Shown here piece after piece: positions 42,823-51,925 of a stretch of 64,000 nucleotides of DNA. The stretch's first letter is position 1; each line of letters begins with the position of its first letter. This stretch comes from Thiomonas arsenitoxydans. GTDB lineage: Bacteria; Pseudomonadota; Gammaproteobacteria; Burkholderiales; Burkholderiaceae_C. A program made the position numbers and the translations under genes. The stretch lies in contig NC_014145.1 in the NCBI RefSeq assembly GCF_000253115.1, positions 1,612,001-1,676,000 on the forward strand. Direction: 5' to 3'. The notes beneath the pieces are model-generated. The model did not search any database and was not told the origin of the DNA. It worked only from the letters and a program-made list of their open reading frames with translations.

Positions 42823-43160
42823 TGCAGGCGATCGTCGATTTTTTCGCCTTCCGCACCTTTGTCAGCCTGGACGTCCTGCGCGTGGTTTACGCGCTGGGCG
42901 CCATCGGCATGCCGTTGCTGGCCTGGGCGGTTTGGCTGTGGCTCGATCGTTTCGCGCTGTGGCGGTCGATGCGCGGCGTATCAGCGTCTGCGGTTCGCCG
43001 GGTTGTTCCCAAGCGTTGGCGTGTGATCTCTGTTTTGTTGTTTCTGCTGTGTTTTTTCTGCATGGAACTCATGTGGCGCATGATGTTTGAATTCATCATC
43101 GCCTATCTGCAGATGCACGAGGCCTTGCAACTGCTTTCACAACGCGCGGGCCTGCGCTGA
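42822..43160 (+). CDS. Small two-helix membrane protein (DUF4282-like)
   Basis: The gene encodes 112 residues from ATG 42822, sharing its A with the murB stop, which suggests coupled translation. The N-terminal IVDFFAFRTFVSLDVLRVVYALGAI resembles DUF4282-type small membrane proteins. A second hydrophobic stretch (VISVLLFLLCFFCMELMW) follows a basic loop. The C-terminus is probably an amphipathic helix. Function is unknown. It lies between murB and def on one strand and may simply ride in their operon. Confidence 0.72.
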   Translation: MQAIVDFFAFRTFVSLDVLRVVYALGAIGMPLLAWAVWLWLDRFALWRSMRGVSASAVRRVVPKRWRVISVLLFLLCFFCMELMWRMMFEFIIAYLQMHEALQLLSQRAGLR

Positions 43161-43175
43161 CTGGAGAAATAGCCG

Positions 43176-43709
43176 ATGACACTCCACACCATTTTGCGCA
43201 TGGGCGACCCCCGGCTGTTGCGCGTCGCCAAACCGGTGGTCAAGGCGGATACGCCCGAACTTCACGCCCTGATCGCCGATCTGTTCGAGACCATGCAGGC
43301 GGCCGGTGGTGTTGGCCTTGCCGCGCCGCAGATCGGGGTTGACCTGGCCGTGGTGATTTTCGGTTTCAGCCAAAGCGCCCGTTACCCTGAGGCGCCAGCC
43401 GTGCCGCAGACCGTCCTCATCAACCCGGAAATTTCAGTGCTCGACGATGCCGAGGAAGAGGGCTGGGAAGGCTGTTTATCGGTGCCCGGCCTGCGCGGCT
43501 GGGTGCCGCGCTTTCGCCGGATTCGCTACCGCGGCATGGATCCCTATGGCAACCCCATCGACCGCGAGGCCGAAGGCTTCCATGCCCGCGTCGTGCAGCA
43601 TGAGTGCGATCATCTGATCGGCAAGCTCTACCCCATGCGCATCCGCGATTTCAGCCGGTTCGGTTTTACGGACGAGTTGTTTCCCGGGCAGGACATCGCT
43701 GACGACTAA
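43176..43709 (+). CDS. def: Peptide deformylase
   Basis: This 177-residue protein has all three motifs: [10 protein letters not shown] (motif 1), EGCLSVPG with metal-binding Cys100 (motif 2) and QHECDH with His142, Glu143 and His146 (motif 3). It removes the N-formyl group from new proteins. The usual def-fmt pairing is not present here; the gene follows the small membrane protein by 15 bp. A GGAG ribosome site lies 10 nt upstream. The loop [10 protein letters not shown] between strands is acidic but within the family range. Confidence 0.95.
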   Translation: MTLHTILRMGDPRLLRVAKPVVKADTPELHALIADLFETMQAAGGVGLAAPQIGVDLAVVIFGFSQSARYPEAPAVPQTVLINPEISVLDDAEEEGWEGCLSVPGLRGWVPRFRRIRYRGMDPYGNPIDREAEGFHARVVQHECDHLIGKLYPMRIRDFSRFGFTDELFPGQDIADD

Positions 43710-43713
43710 ACCC

Positions 43714-44658
43714 TCAGGGCTTCACTTCCACCAGCCACATGGAGCTGGTGGGGTTGTTGATGGCGGTTTCCGCTGACCATTCAGGGTTAACCGCTGTGCC
43801 AGCATAGGATACGGTCTGCCAGGCATCGGCTCCACTGTTGGAGTTCAGCGAGTTGTTGCCCATATCCAGACGCGTCCAGCCAACAGGCGCGTTGTAGACG
43901 TTGGTGGGATCGCTCTGAGAGCCGGTGAAATCGGCGGGGCCCCAGAAGGACACGACCAGACTGTTCGGACCCGTGGTGGTCAGAGGTTTCGCACTGTCGT
44001 TTGAGCGCGAATCGCTGTACGTCCAATCGCCCAGCGCGCTTGCGCCCGACAGCACCACAACGAACAAGGTTGCCTCGTTGTCTTCATAGCTCGACGTTTT
44101 GTTCAGGCTCCAGGTCTGTCCTGTACCTCCCTTGGCGTTGACGCAGGCATAAAGGTAGCTGCCGGCCCCGACCCCTGCATAGGTTTGCGCATTGCCGATG
44201 CGCGTGTAAGTGTTGCCCTTGTTGTCGGTGAGACTGGAGAAAGTACCGGTATTTTGAGTGAGCACCTGCACCAGGATGATGGAACCCGATGCAGGCGTGT
44301 TGACCGGGGGCGTGGTCATGGGAGACGTACCGATACCCGACACATCGACCTTCAGCGCGTGTGCGGCGACATTGACGACACCCACATTGTTTGTCGGGGC
44401 AGACGGCGATGCAGAACTTGAATTGGATGCGGTGCCGCTGGGTGCCGTGGAACTCGGGGTTGTAGAACTCGGGGTCGTGGAACTCGGGGTCGTAGAACTC
44501 GGAGTCGTAGAACTCGAAGTCAAGGCGGAATTTTGGTCCGCCGATGGGCTGGCTGTCGAACTACCTCCACCGCCGCACCCCGTCAACAGCAAGGCGCCGA
44601 GGAGCAGAGCGGGAAGGGGAAATACAACAAAGCGTCGTGTCAAAGTTTTGATGGGCAT
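43714..44658 (-). CDS. Surface lipoprotein with Ser/Thr/Pro repeat linker and a beta-rich domain
   Basis: This 314-residue protein has a signal peptide ending in the lipobox LLTGC, followed by a glycine run (GGGGSS) as in surface-exposed lipoproteins. Residues about 45-75 are a tandem STTPS repeat acting as a flexible linker. The rest is a beta-sandwich-like region with SLTDNKGNTYTRIG and ATLFVVVLSG, a pattern common in bacterial adhesive or surface proteins. The C-terminus is SMWLVEVKP. I do not recognise a specific function; carbohydrate or surface binding is a guess. ACGAGGAC lies before the start. It is convergent with def, 4 bp away. Confidence 0.75.
   Translation of the reverse strand: MPIKTLTRRFVVFPLPALLLGALLLTGCGGGGSSTASPSADQNSALTSSSTTPSSTTPSSTTPSSTTPSSTAPSGTASNSSSASPSAPTNNVGVVNVAAHALKVDVSGIGTSPMTTPPVNTPASGSIILVQVLTQNTGTFSSLTDNKGNTYTRIGNAQTYAGVGAGSYLYACVNAKGGTGQTWSLNKTSSYEDNEATLFVVVLSGASALGDWTYSDSRSNDSAKPLTTTGPNSLVVSFWGPADFTGSQSDPTNVYNAPVGWTRLDMGNNSLNSNSGADAWQTVSYAGTAVNPEWSAETAINNPTSSMWLVEVKP
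44450..44521 (-). repeat. 15-bp minisatellite inside the lipoprotein gene
   Basis: Units of 15 bp (plus-strand form GAACTCGGGGTCGTA) start at 44450, 44465, 44480, 44495 and 44510, the last partial, differing by one to three bases. Each encodes five residues of the Ser/Thr/Pro linker, so slippage would change linker length without breaking the frame. Confidence 0.85.
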
Positions 44659-45015
44659 GACGGTGTCCTCGTTAGGCGAACTGCTGGCAATAAGACCAAT
44701 GCGCGCTCAGCAGGCCTAGGCTTGTCGTGCGCTACTTTTTTTTGCGGATGAGCGCATGGTAAGCATTTGATTTGACTTGCAAGCCCAAGTGATTGCGGGG
44801 GCGATGGGCCAAGGGCAGCGCCCCTCAGCTGATCCTTGCTGAAACGCTCACTTACATCCCTGCTTTGCGTTGCATCAAAACTGCGTGCTAGAGTGTTGCC
44901 AGACTCGTTTGAGTCCAGGCCCTTCTAAAGCCGCAATCCGCCAATCGGGCAGCCCGAGCCGCGGAAGGATGTTCTCCCACTGAGCGCCGGGGTGCCCGGC
45001 AGACTGTGAGCGCAT
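44659..45015 (+). promoter_or_regulatory. Divergent region with candidate sucA promoter
   Basis: This 357-bp gap holds no convincing ORF. TTGCGT at 44865-44870 and TAGAGT at 44889-44894, with an 18-bp spacer, are the best promoter-like pair facing sucA, giving a leader of about 115 nt. A T-run (TTTTTTTT near 44731-44738) belongs to the lipoprotein side without a clear hairpin. Confidence 0.3.
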
Positions 45016-47868
45016 ATGTTGATGCAGAAATTCAAAGCCAATTCCTATCTCTTCGGCGGCAATGCCCCGTATGTCGAAGAGATGTACGAGAGCTATCTCT
45101 CCAATCCCGGTTCGGTTCCCGACCATTGGCGCGAATACTTCGATGCGCTGCAACATGTGCCCGCGCTCGACGGCAGCAATGCGCGCGATGTGCCGCATGC
45201 CCCGGTGGTGTCGGCCTTTGCCGAGCGCGCCAAATCCGGCCCGATCCGCACCTTGCAGGCAGTGGCCGATGGTGAACTGGCGCGTAAACGGGTTGCCGCG
45301 CAGCAACTGATCGCCGCCTACCGCAATGTGGGAGTGCGCTGGGCCGATCTCGACCCGCTCAAACGCACCGAACGACCGAATATCCCGGACCTGGAGCCGT
45401 CGTTCTATGGCTTTACCGATGCCGATCTGGAAACCGTGTTCAACGTCAGCAACACCTTTTTCGATCGCGAAAATCTGTCACTGCGCGAACTGCTCAACAA
45501 CCTACACGAAACCTACTGCGGCTCACTGGGCGCCGAGTTCATGTACCTCAGCGATCAGGACCAGAAACGCTGGTGGCAACAGCGGCTGGAATCCACCCGC
45601 ACGCGCCCGGATGTCGATGCCGAGGCGAAAAAACATCTGCTTGAACGGTTGACCGCTGCTGAAGGGCTGGAGCGTTATCTGGCGACCAAATATGTCGGCC
45701 AGAAGCGCTTTTCGCTCGAAGGCGGCGAGAGTTTTATCGTCGCCATGGATACCCTGGTTCAGCGCGCGGGCGCGCTGGGCATTCAGGAAGTCGTCATCGG
45801 CATGGCGCACCGCGGCCGCCTCAACGTGCTGGTCAACACCCTGGGCAAACGGCCGCAGGACTTGTTCGACGAGTTCGAGGGCAAACATGCAGATGACCTG
45901 CCGTCCGGTGACGTGAAGTATCACCAGGGCTTTTCCAGCGATGTGTCCACGCCCGGCGGCCCGGTGCATCTGAGCCTGGCGTTCAACCCGTCGCATCTGG
46001 AAATCGTCAATCCGGTGATCGAAGGCTCCACCCGGGCGCGGCTGGATCGGCGCGGCGACGCGCTCGGTGAAACGGTGTTGCCGGTGCTGGTGCATGGCGA
46101 CGCGTCGTTTGCCGGGCAGGGCGTGGTGATGGAAACCCTGGCGCTGGCGCAGACTCGCGGCTACACCACGGGCGGCACGGTGCACATTGTCATCAACAAC
46201 CAGATCGGCTTCACCACCTCCGATCCGCGTGATGCGCGCTCCACGCTGTACTGCACCGATGTGGCGAAAATGATCGAGGCGCCCATCCTGCATGTGAATG
46301 GCGACGATCCTGAGAGCGTGGCCTTTGCGACCAGTCTGGCGCTCGACTATCGCAAACAGTTCCATCATGACGTGGTGGTGGATATCGTTTGTTTCCGCAA
46401 ACTGGGGCACAACGAGCAGGACACCCCCGCCGTCACCCAGCCGCTGATGTACAAAAAGATCGTGGCGCATCCGGGCGCGCGCAAGGTCTATGCAGACCGT
46501 CTGGTGAGCCAAGGGGTGATTGCCGCGGCCGATGCCGATCAGTTGGTGCACGAATTCCGTGCCGAAATGGAGTCGGGCATCAGCCTGGAGCCGGTGCTCA
46601 CCAACTACAAGAGCAAGTACGCGGTCGACTGGTCGCCCTACCTCAACCGCCGCTGGACCGACAGCGCCGACACGGCCCTGCCGATGACCGAGCTCAAGCG
46701 GCTGGCCGAGCGCATTACCACCGTGCCAGAGAATTTCAAGCTTCACCCCTTGGTCGAAAAAGTGATTGCCGACCGCGCCAAGATGGGCCGCGGCGAAATG
46801 CCGCTGGACTGGGGCATGGGCGAGCACATGGCCTTCGCCTCGCTAGTGGCCAATGGTTTTCCGGTGCGGCTCTCCGGCGAAGACAGCGGTCGCGGCACTT
46901 TCAGCCATCGCCACTCGGTGCTGCATGACCAAAGCCGCGAAAAGTGGGACGTCGGCACCTACATCCCGCTGCAGAACGTCGCCGAAGGGCAGGCGCCGTT
47001 CACCGTGATCGACTCCATTCTGTCGGAAGAGGCGGTGCTCGGCTTCGAATACGGCTACTCCACCGCCGACCCCCGCACCCTGGTGATCTGGGAGGCTCAG
47101 TTCGGCGATTTCGCCAATGGCGCGCAAGTGCTGATCGACCAGTTCATCTCGGCTGGCGAAGTGAAGTGGGGCCGCGCCTGTGGCCTGACGCTGATGCTGC
47201 CGCACGGCTACGAAGGGCAGGGGCCGGAGCACTCTTCGGCGCGCCTGGAGCGCTACCTGCAGCTTTGCGCCGAAACCAATATGCAGGTCTGCCAGCCGAC
47301 CAACCCGTCGCAGATTTTTCATCTACTGCGGCGGCAGATGCTGCGGCCCTTCCGCAAGCCGCTGATCATCATGACGCCCAAGTCGCTGCTGCGACACCCG
47401 CATGCCAAGTCGCCGCTATCCGATCTGGCGAACAGCCGTTTCGAGGTGGTCTTGCCTGAGGTGGAAGAACTGCAGGCCGATAAAGTCAAGCGCATCGTGG
47501 CCTGCTCCGGGCGGGTGTATTACGACCTGCTGGCGGCGCGCACCGAGCGCAAGATCGACGATGTGGCCATCATTCGTCTTGAGCAGATCTATCCCTTCCC
47601 GCACAAGGCCTTTGCGGCTGAAGTCAAACGCTACCCCAATGCGCGCGACATCGTGTGGTGCCAGGACGAGCCGCAGAATCAGGGCGCATGGTTCTTCGTA
47701 CAGCATCACATCCACGAAAACATGCTCGAAGGGCAGAAGCTCGGTTACGCCGGGCGGCCTGCCTCCGCATCGACCGCGGTGGGCTATTACGCCAAACATG
47801 CCGAGCAGCAAAAAGAGCTTCTGAGCGCGGCCTTCGGCAAGCTCAAAGGCTATGTGCTGACGCGCTGA
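45016..47868 (+). CDS. sucA: 2-oxoglutarate dehydrogenase E1 component
   Basis: This 950-residue thiamine-diphosphate enzyme decarboxylates 2-oxoglutarate and passes the succinyl group to E2. The N-terminal E2-binding peptide is FKANSYLFGGNAPYVEEMYE. The ThDP-binding domain contains IGMAHRGRLNVLVN and VNGDDPESV with LDYRKQFHHDVVVDIVCFRKLGHNEQDTP. The C-terminal transketolase-like domain ends GYYAKHAEQQKELLSAAF. It heads the operon sucA-sucB-lpd. The start could also be ATG 45022; no strong ribosome site is seen for either. Confidence 0.97.
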   Translation: MLMQKFKANSYLFGGNAPYVEEMYESYLSNPGSVPDHWREYFDALQHVPALDGSNARDVPHAPVVSAFAERAKSGPIRTLQAVADGELARKRVAAQQLIAAYRNVGVRWADLDPLKRTERPNIPDLEPSFYGFTDADLETVFNVSNTFFDRENLSLRELLNNLHETYCGSLGAEFMYLSDQDQKRWWQQRLESTRTRPDVDAEAKKHLLERLTAAEGLERYLATKYVGQKRFSLEGGESFIVAMDTLVQRAGALGIQEVVIGMAHRGRLNVLVNTLGKRPQDLFDEFEGKHADDLPSGDVKYHQGFSSDVSTPGGPVHLSLAFNPSHLEIVNPVIEGSTRARLDRRGDALGETVLPVLVHGDASFAGQGVVMETLALAQTRGYTTGGTVHIVINNQIGFTTSDPRDARSTLYCTDVAKMIEAPILHVNGDDPESVAFATSLALDYRKQFHHDVVVDIVCFRKLGHNEQDTPAVTQPLMYKKIVAHPGARKVYADRLVSQGVIAAADADQLVHEFRAEMESGISLEPVLTNYKSKYAVDWSPYLNRRWTDSADTALPMTELKRLAERITTVPENFKLHPLVEKVIADRAKMGRGEMPLDWGMGEHMAFASLVANGFPVRLSGEDSGRGTFSHRHSVLHDQSREKWDVGTYIPLQNVAEGQAPFTVIDSILSEEAVLGFEYGYSTADPRTLVIWEAQFGDFANGAQVLIDQFISAGEVKWGRACGLTLMLPHGYEGQGPEHSSARLERYLQLCAETNMQVCQPTNPSQIFHLLRRQMLRPFRKPLIIMTPKSLLRHPHAKSPLSDLANSRFEVVLPEVEELQADKVKRIVACSGRVYYDLLAARTERKIDDVAIIRLEQIYPFPHKAFAAEVKRYPNARDIVWCQDEPQNQGAWFFVQHHIHENMLEGQKLGYAGRPASASTAVGYYAKHAEQQKELLSAAFGKLKGYVLTR

Positions 47869-47876
47869 TTGATGAC

Positions 47877-47900
47877 GGGCGGCGCGCGTACCGGCCGCCC
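47877..47900 (+). repeat. GC-rich hairpin between sucA and sucB
   Basis: GGGCGGC and GCCGCCC pair perfectly (7 bp) around a 10-nt loop, starting 9 bp after the sucA stop. No T-run follows. It could attenuate or protect the transcript and set relative E1 and E2 amounts; that role is inference. Confidence 0.4.
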
Positions 47901-47999
47901 CGAAACCCACAAAAAATCTTCTGACACCGTTCACTGGCCGCGCAGTTCCCGCAGTTCCCTTCCTTTCTCGCGGCCGCCTTAAAAATACCGGACTCCATC

Positions 48000-49310
48000 A
48001 TGGCGCTGATCGACATCAAAGTTCCCCAACTCTCCGAATCCGTGGCTGAAGCCACTCTGCTGACCTGGAAGAAAAAGCCCGGCGAACCCGTGGCGCAGGA
48101 TGAAATCCTGATTGAAATCGAGACCGACAAAGTGGTGCTCGAAGTGCCCGCTCCCGAAGCCGGGGTGATGGCGCAGATCGTCAAGAACGACGGCGAATTG
48201 GTGACCAGCGACGAAGTCATCGCCAAGATCGACACTGAAGCCAAGCCGCAGACCAGCCCGTTGCCCGTGGCGCCAGTCAAGGCGGCTGAACCGGCTGCTT
48301 CGGCTCCGACCGCGATTGCATCTGCAGTTGCGCCTGCGGCGCCCTCCGCAGGCGCGGCGGTGGCTATGCCGGCTGCGGCGAAGATCATGGCCGAGCAGGG
48401 CGTGAATCCGTCAGACGTGGCGGGCACCGGGCGCGGCGGCCGCATTACCAAGGGCGATGCCTTGCAGGCTGCGGCTGCGCCCAAGCCGCCGACCGTTCCA
48501 GCCCCAACGCCCGCGCCGAAACCGGCGACCGCTGCGGCCGCAATGCCCTCGCTCACTATCCCCGCGTTGCAGCCGGTGGAGGCCGATCTCGATCTCGCCG
48601 CCTACACCGACCGGCCCGAACAGCGCGTGCCGATGAGCCGCCTGCGCGCGCGCATCGCCGAACGGCTGCTGCAGTCGCAGGCCACCAACGCCATCCTCAC
48701 CACCTTCAACGAAGTGAACATGAAGCCGGTGATCGACATGCGCAATCTGTACAAAGACAAGTTCGAGAAGCAGCACGGCGTGAAGCTGGGTTTCATGAGC
48801 TTTTTTGTGCGCGCCGCGGTGCATGCGCTGCGCAAGTTCCCGCTGCTCAACGCCTCGATCGACGGCAATGACATCGTCTATCACGGCTACTTCGACATCG
48901 GCATCGCCGTGGGCAGTCCGCGCGGGCTGGTGGTGCCCATTCTGCGCAATGCCGATCAGATGAGTTTTGCCGACATCGAAAAAGCCATCGCCGATTTTGG
49001 TGCCAAGGCACGTGACGGCAAGCTGACCATCGAGGAGCTCACCGGCGGCACCTTCTCCATCAGCAACGGCGGAGTGTTCGGCTCGATGCTGTCCACGCCC
49101 ATCATCAATCCGCCGCAGTCGGCCATTCTGGGCATCCACGCCACCAAAGACCGACCCGTGGTCGAAGACGGTCAGATCGTGATTCGCCCGATGAACTACC
49201 TGGCAATGAGCTACGACCATCGCCTGATCGACGGCCGCGAAGCGGTGCTCGGCCTGGTGGCGATGAAAGAGGCGCTCGAAGACCCCGCGCGTCTGCTGCT
49301 CGATCTTTGA
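48000..49310 (+). CDS. sucB: Dihydrolipoyl succinyltransferase (2-oxoglutarate dehydrogenase E2)
   Basis: This 436-residue protein has three domains. The N-terminal lipoyl domain contains [12 protein letters not shown], with the lipoylated Lys. The peripheral subunit-binding domain is near residues 120-155 ([29 protein letters not shown]). The C-terminal catalytic domain has [15 protein letters not shown], with the active-site His and Asp. Ala/Pro-rich linkers lie between them. It transfers the succinyl group to CoA and forms the core of the complex. The gene follows sucA after 131 bp with a hairpin in the gap, and precedes lpd by 73 bp. Confidence 0.96.
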   Translation: MALIDIKVPQLSESVAEATLLTWKKKPGEPVAQDEILIEIETDKVVLEVPAPEAGVMAQIVKNDGELVTSDEVIAKIDTEAKPQTSPLPVAPVKAAEPAASAPTAIASAVAPAAPSAGAAVAMPAAAKIMAEQGVNPSDVAGTGRGGRITKGDALQAAAAPKPPTVPAPTPAPKPATAAAAMPSLTIPALQPVEADLDLAAYTDRPEQRVPMSRLRARIAERLLQSQATNAILTTFNEVNMKPVIDMRNLYKDKFEKQHGVKLGFMSFFVRAAVHALRKFPLLNASIDGNDIVYHGYFDIGIAVGSPRGLVVPILRNADQMSFADIEKAIADFGAKARDGKLTIEELTGGTFSISNGGVFGSMLSTPIINPPQSAILGIHATKDRPVVEDGQIVIRPMNYLAMSYDHRLIDGREAVLGLVAMKEALEDPARLLLDL

Positions 49311-49383
49311 TCCGGGCGCCGAGCCAAGGCTTCATCCGCTTATTCGCGTCGACGCGCCGCGTGCGCGCAACCAGGAAACCATC

Positions 49384-50817
49384 ATGTCTTCGGAATTTGA
49401 TCTCATCGTCATCGGCGCTGGCCCTGGCGGCTATATCGCCGCCATCCGCGCCGCTCAACTGGGCCTGAACGTGGCCTGCATCGACGCCTGGCGAAATGCC
49501 CAGGGCGGCCCGGCGCCTGGTGGCACCTGCACCAATATCGGCTGCATTCCCTCCAAGGCGCTGTTGCAGTCGAGCGAGCATTTCGAGCAGGCGGGTCACG
49601 ATTTCGCCGCGCATGGCATTGGCGTGAGCGGCCTGTCCATCGATGTACCCGTCATGCAGCAGCGCAAGGCCCAAGTGGTCAAGCAGAACAACGAGGGCAT
49701 TCTCTATCTGTTCAAGAAGAACAAGGTCACGTTTTTCCACGGCACAGCCGCGCTCAAAGGCGGCAACGCCGACGCAGGCTGGCAGGTCGCGGTGACGGGC
49801 AAGGACGCCGAGCAGGTGCTGTCGGCCAAGCAGATCATCGTGGCGACCGGCTCGGTGCCGCGCAGTCTGCCCGGTCTGGACTTCGATGAGCAGCGCGTGC
49901 TGTCCAACGACGGCGCGCTGTCCATCGACGCTGTGCCCAAGACGCTGGGCGTGATCGGCGCGGGGGTGATCGGGCTGGAGATGGGCAGCGTGTGGCGCCG
50001 CCTTGGTGCGCAAGTCACCCTGCTCGAAGCCATGCCCGACTTTCTCGCCGCCGCCGATGCGCAGATCGCCAAAGAGGCGCTCAAGCAGTTCACCAAACAG
50101 GGGCTGGCGATCCATCTAGGCGCGAAAATCACGGCGACCAAGGTACTGAAAAACGGGGTGACCGTCGAGTGGACCAACGCCAAAGGCGAAGCACAGACGC
50201 TCAAGGTCGAGCGGCTCATCGTCTCCGTCGGTCGCAAGCCGAATACCGACTCGCTCGGTGCACAAACCATCGGCCTGCAACTCGACGAGCGCGGCTTCAT
50301 TCAGGTGGATGCCGACTGCCGCACCAACCTGCCGGGCATCTGGGCGGTGGGTGATGTGGTGCGTGGCCCCATGCTGGCGCACAAGGCGGAGGAAGAGGGC
50401 GTGGCCGTGGCCGAGCGCATCGCCGGGCAGAAACCGCACGTCGATTTCAACACCGTGCCCTGGGTGATTTACACCGCGCCCGAAATCGCCTGGGTCGGAC
50501 AAACCGAGCAGCAGCTCAAGGTCGCAGGCCGCGCTTACAAGGCGGGAAGTTTTCCCTTCATGGCCAATGGCCGTGCCCGTGCCCTGGGCGACACCACGGG
50601 CTTCGTCAAAATGCTGGCCGATGCGCAGACCGATGAAATTCTCGGCGTGCACATCATCGGCCCGATGGCCTCGGAGCTGATCGCCGAGGCCGCCGTGGCG
50701 ATGGAATTCAAGGCCGCCAGCGAAGACATCGCCCGCATCTGCCACGCTCACCCCACGCTGTCGGAGAGCCTGAAGGAAGCGGCGCTGGGCGTTGCGGGCC
50801 GCACGCTGAACTTCTGA
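49384..50817 (+). CDS. lpdA: Dihydrolipoamide dehydrogenase (E3)
   Basis: This 477-residue FAD disulfide oxidoreductase has FAD-binding IGAGPGGYIAAIRAAQLG, the redox pair in GGTCTNIGCIPSKALL (Cys-x4-Cys), and NAD-binding GVIGAGVIGLEMGSVWRRLG. FAD-contacting GIWAVGDVVRGPMLAHKAEEEG follows, and the C-terminal His-Glu pair is in HAHPTLSESLKEAAL. It reoxidises the lipoyl group of E2, making NADH. It completes the sucA-sucB-lpd operon and is followed after 10 bp by zapE, a standard betaproteobacterial order. Confidence 0.97.
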   Translation: MSSEFDLIVIGAGPGGYIAAIRAAQLGLNVACIDAWRNAQGGPAPGGTCTNIGCIPSKALLQSSEHFEQAGHDFAAHGIGVSGLSIDVPVMQQRKAQVVKQNNEGILYLFKKNKVTFFHGTAALKGGNADAGWQVAVTGKDAEQVLSAKQIIVATGSVPRSLPGLDFDEQRVLSNDGALSIDAVPKTLGVIGAGVIGLEMGSVWRRLGAQVTLLEAMPDFLAAADAQIAKEALKQFTKQGLAIHLGAKITATKVLKNGVTVEWTNAKGEAQTLKVERLIVSVGRKPNTDSLGAQTIGLQLDERGFIQVDADCRTNLPGIWAVGDVVRGPMLAHKAEEEGVAVAERIAGQKPHVDFNTVPWVIYTAPEIAWVGQTEQQLKVAGRAYKAGSFPFMANGRARALGDTTGFVKMLADAQTDEILGVHIIGPMASELIAEAAVAMEFKAASEDIARICHAHPTLSESLKEAALGVAGRTLNF

Positions 50818-50827
50818 ACGGCAGCGC

Positions 50828-51925
50828 ATGAACGTCACCGAGTATTTCGAGCAATCCCTGAGTGAGAGAGGCTTTACTGCGGATGCCGCCCAGCGCGCGG
50901 GCGTGGCCCGTCTGCAGCAGTGTTACGACGAATGGGTCGAGTACAAGTCGCGCCGGTCGAGCGCCATTCGCCGAGCCCTGGTGCATCCCGAATTGCCACG
51001 CGGGGTTTACCTCTACGGCGGCGTGGGGCGGGGCAAGTCCATGCTGATGGATGCGTTTTTTGTCACCGTGCCGCTGCTGCGCAAAACGCGGCTGCATTTC
51101 CACGAGTTCATGCACGAGGTGCAGCGCGAAATGGCCGCATTGCAGGGCACGGTCGATCCGCTGACCGAGCTTTCCAAACGCATTGCGCGGCGCTTCAGGC
51201 TGATCTGCTTCGACGAGTTTCACATCAGCGATGTGACCGACGCCATGATCCTGCACCGCCTGCTCGACGGGCTGTTCGATCATGGGGTGCAAATGGTTGC
51301 CACCTCCAACTTTCATCCCGACGATCTTTATCCTGATGGTCTGCACCGCGACCGCATACTGCCCGCCATCGAACTCATCAAACAAAAAATGGATGTGGTC
51401 AAAATCGATGCGGGTGTGGACTATCGCCACAAAGCCCTGCGCGAACTCAACCTCTACATCACCCCGCTGGGAGACGAGGCGCAAGCCCGCATGGAACAGG
51501 CCTTCGAGCGCATGGCTTCGAGCACTGAAGAAGACCCGGTGCTGACCATCGAAGGCCGCGAAGTGCAGGCTCTGCAGCGGGCCGGCGGCGTGGTGTGGTT
51601 CAGCTTTCACGAACTCTGCGAAACCGCGCGTTCGCAAAACGACTACCTCGAACTCGCCAGCCGCTTTCACACCGTGCTGCTGTCCGACGTGCCGCTGATG
51701 ACCGAAGACATGGCCAGCGCCGCGCGCCGCTTCACCCTGCTGGTGGACGTGCTGTACGACCGCCGCATCAAACTGATTCTGTCTGCCGCCGTGCCGCCCG
51801 AGCAGCTTTATGTGCACGGGCCGCTCGACTATGAATTCACCCGCACCGTTTCGCGCCTGAACGAAATGCAGAGCGCCGAATATTTGCGCGAGGGGCGGCG
51901 CCAGGGCGAGGCCACGCTGGTATGA
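50828..51925 (+). CDS. zapE: Cell division protein ZapE (AFG1-like ATPase)
   Basis: This 365-residue AAA-type P-loop ATPase of the AFG1 family has Walker A in YGGVGRGKSMLMDAFF, and Walker B with the family extension RLICFDEFHISDVTDAMIL. VATSNFHPDDLYPDGLHRDRILP is also diagnostic. ZapE associates with the FtsZ ring and destabilises FtsZ polymers at late constriction; mitochondrial homologues handle respiratory-chain subunits. It lies 10 bp after lpd, probably in the same transcript, and its stop overlaps the next start by ATGA. Confidence 0.95.
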   Translation: MNVTEYFEQSLSERGFTADAAQRAGVARLQQCYDEWVEYKSRRSSAIRRALVHPELPRGVYLYGGVGRGKSMLMDAFFVTVPLLRKTRLHFHEFMHEVQREMAALQGTVDPLTELSKRIARRFRLICFDEFHISDVTDAMILHRLLDGLFDHGVQMVATSNFHPDDLYPDGLHRDRILPAIELIKQKMDVVKIDAGVDYRHKALRELNLYITPLGDEAQARMEQAFERMASSTEEDPVLTIEGREVQALQRAGGVVWFSFHELCETARSQNDYLELASRFHTVLLSDVPLMTEDMASAARRFTLLVDVLYDRRIKLILSAAVPPEQLYVHGPLDYEFTRTVSRLNEMQSAEYLREGRRQGEATLV

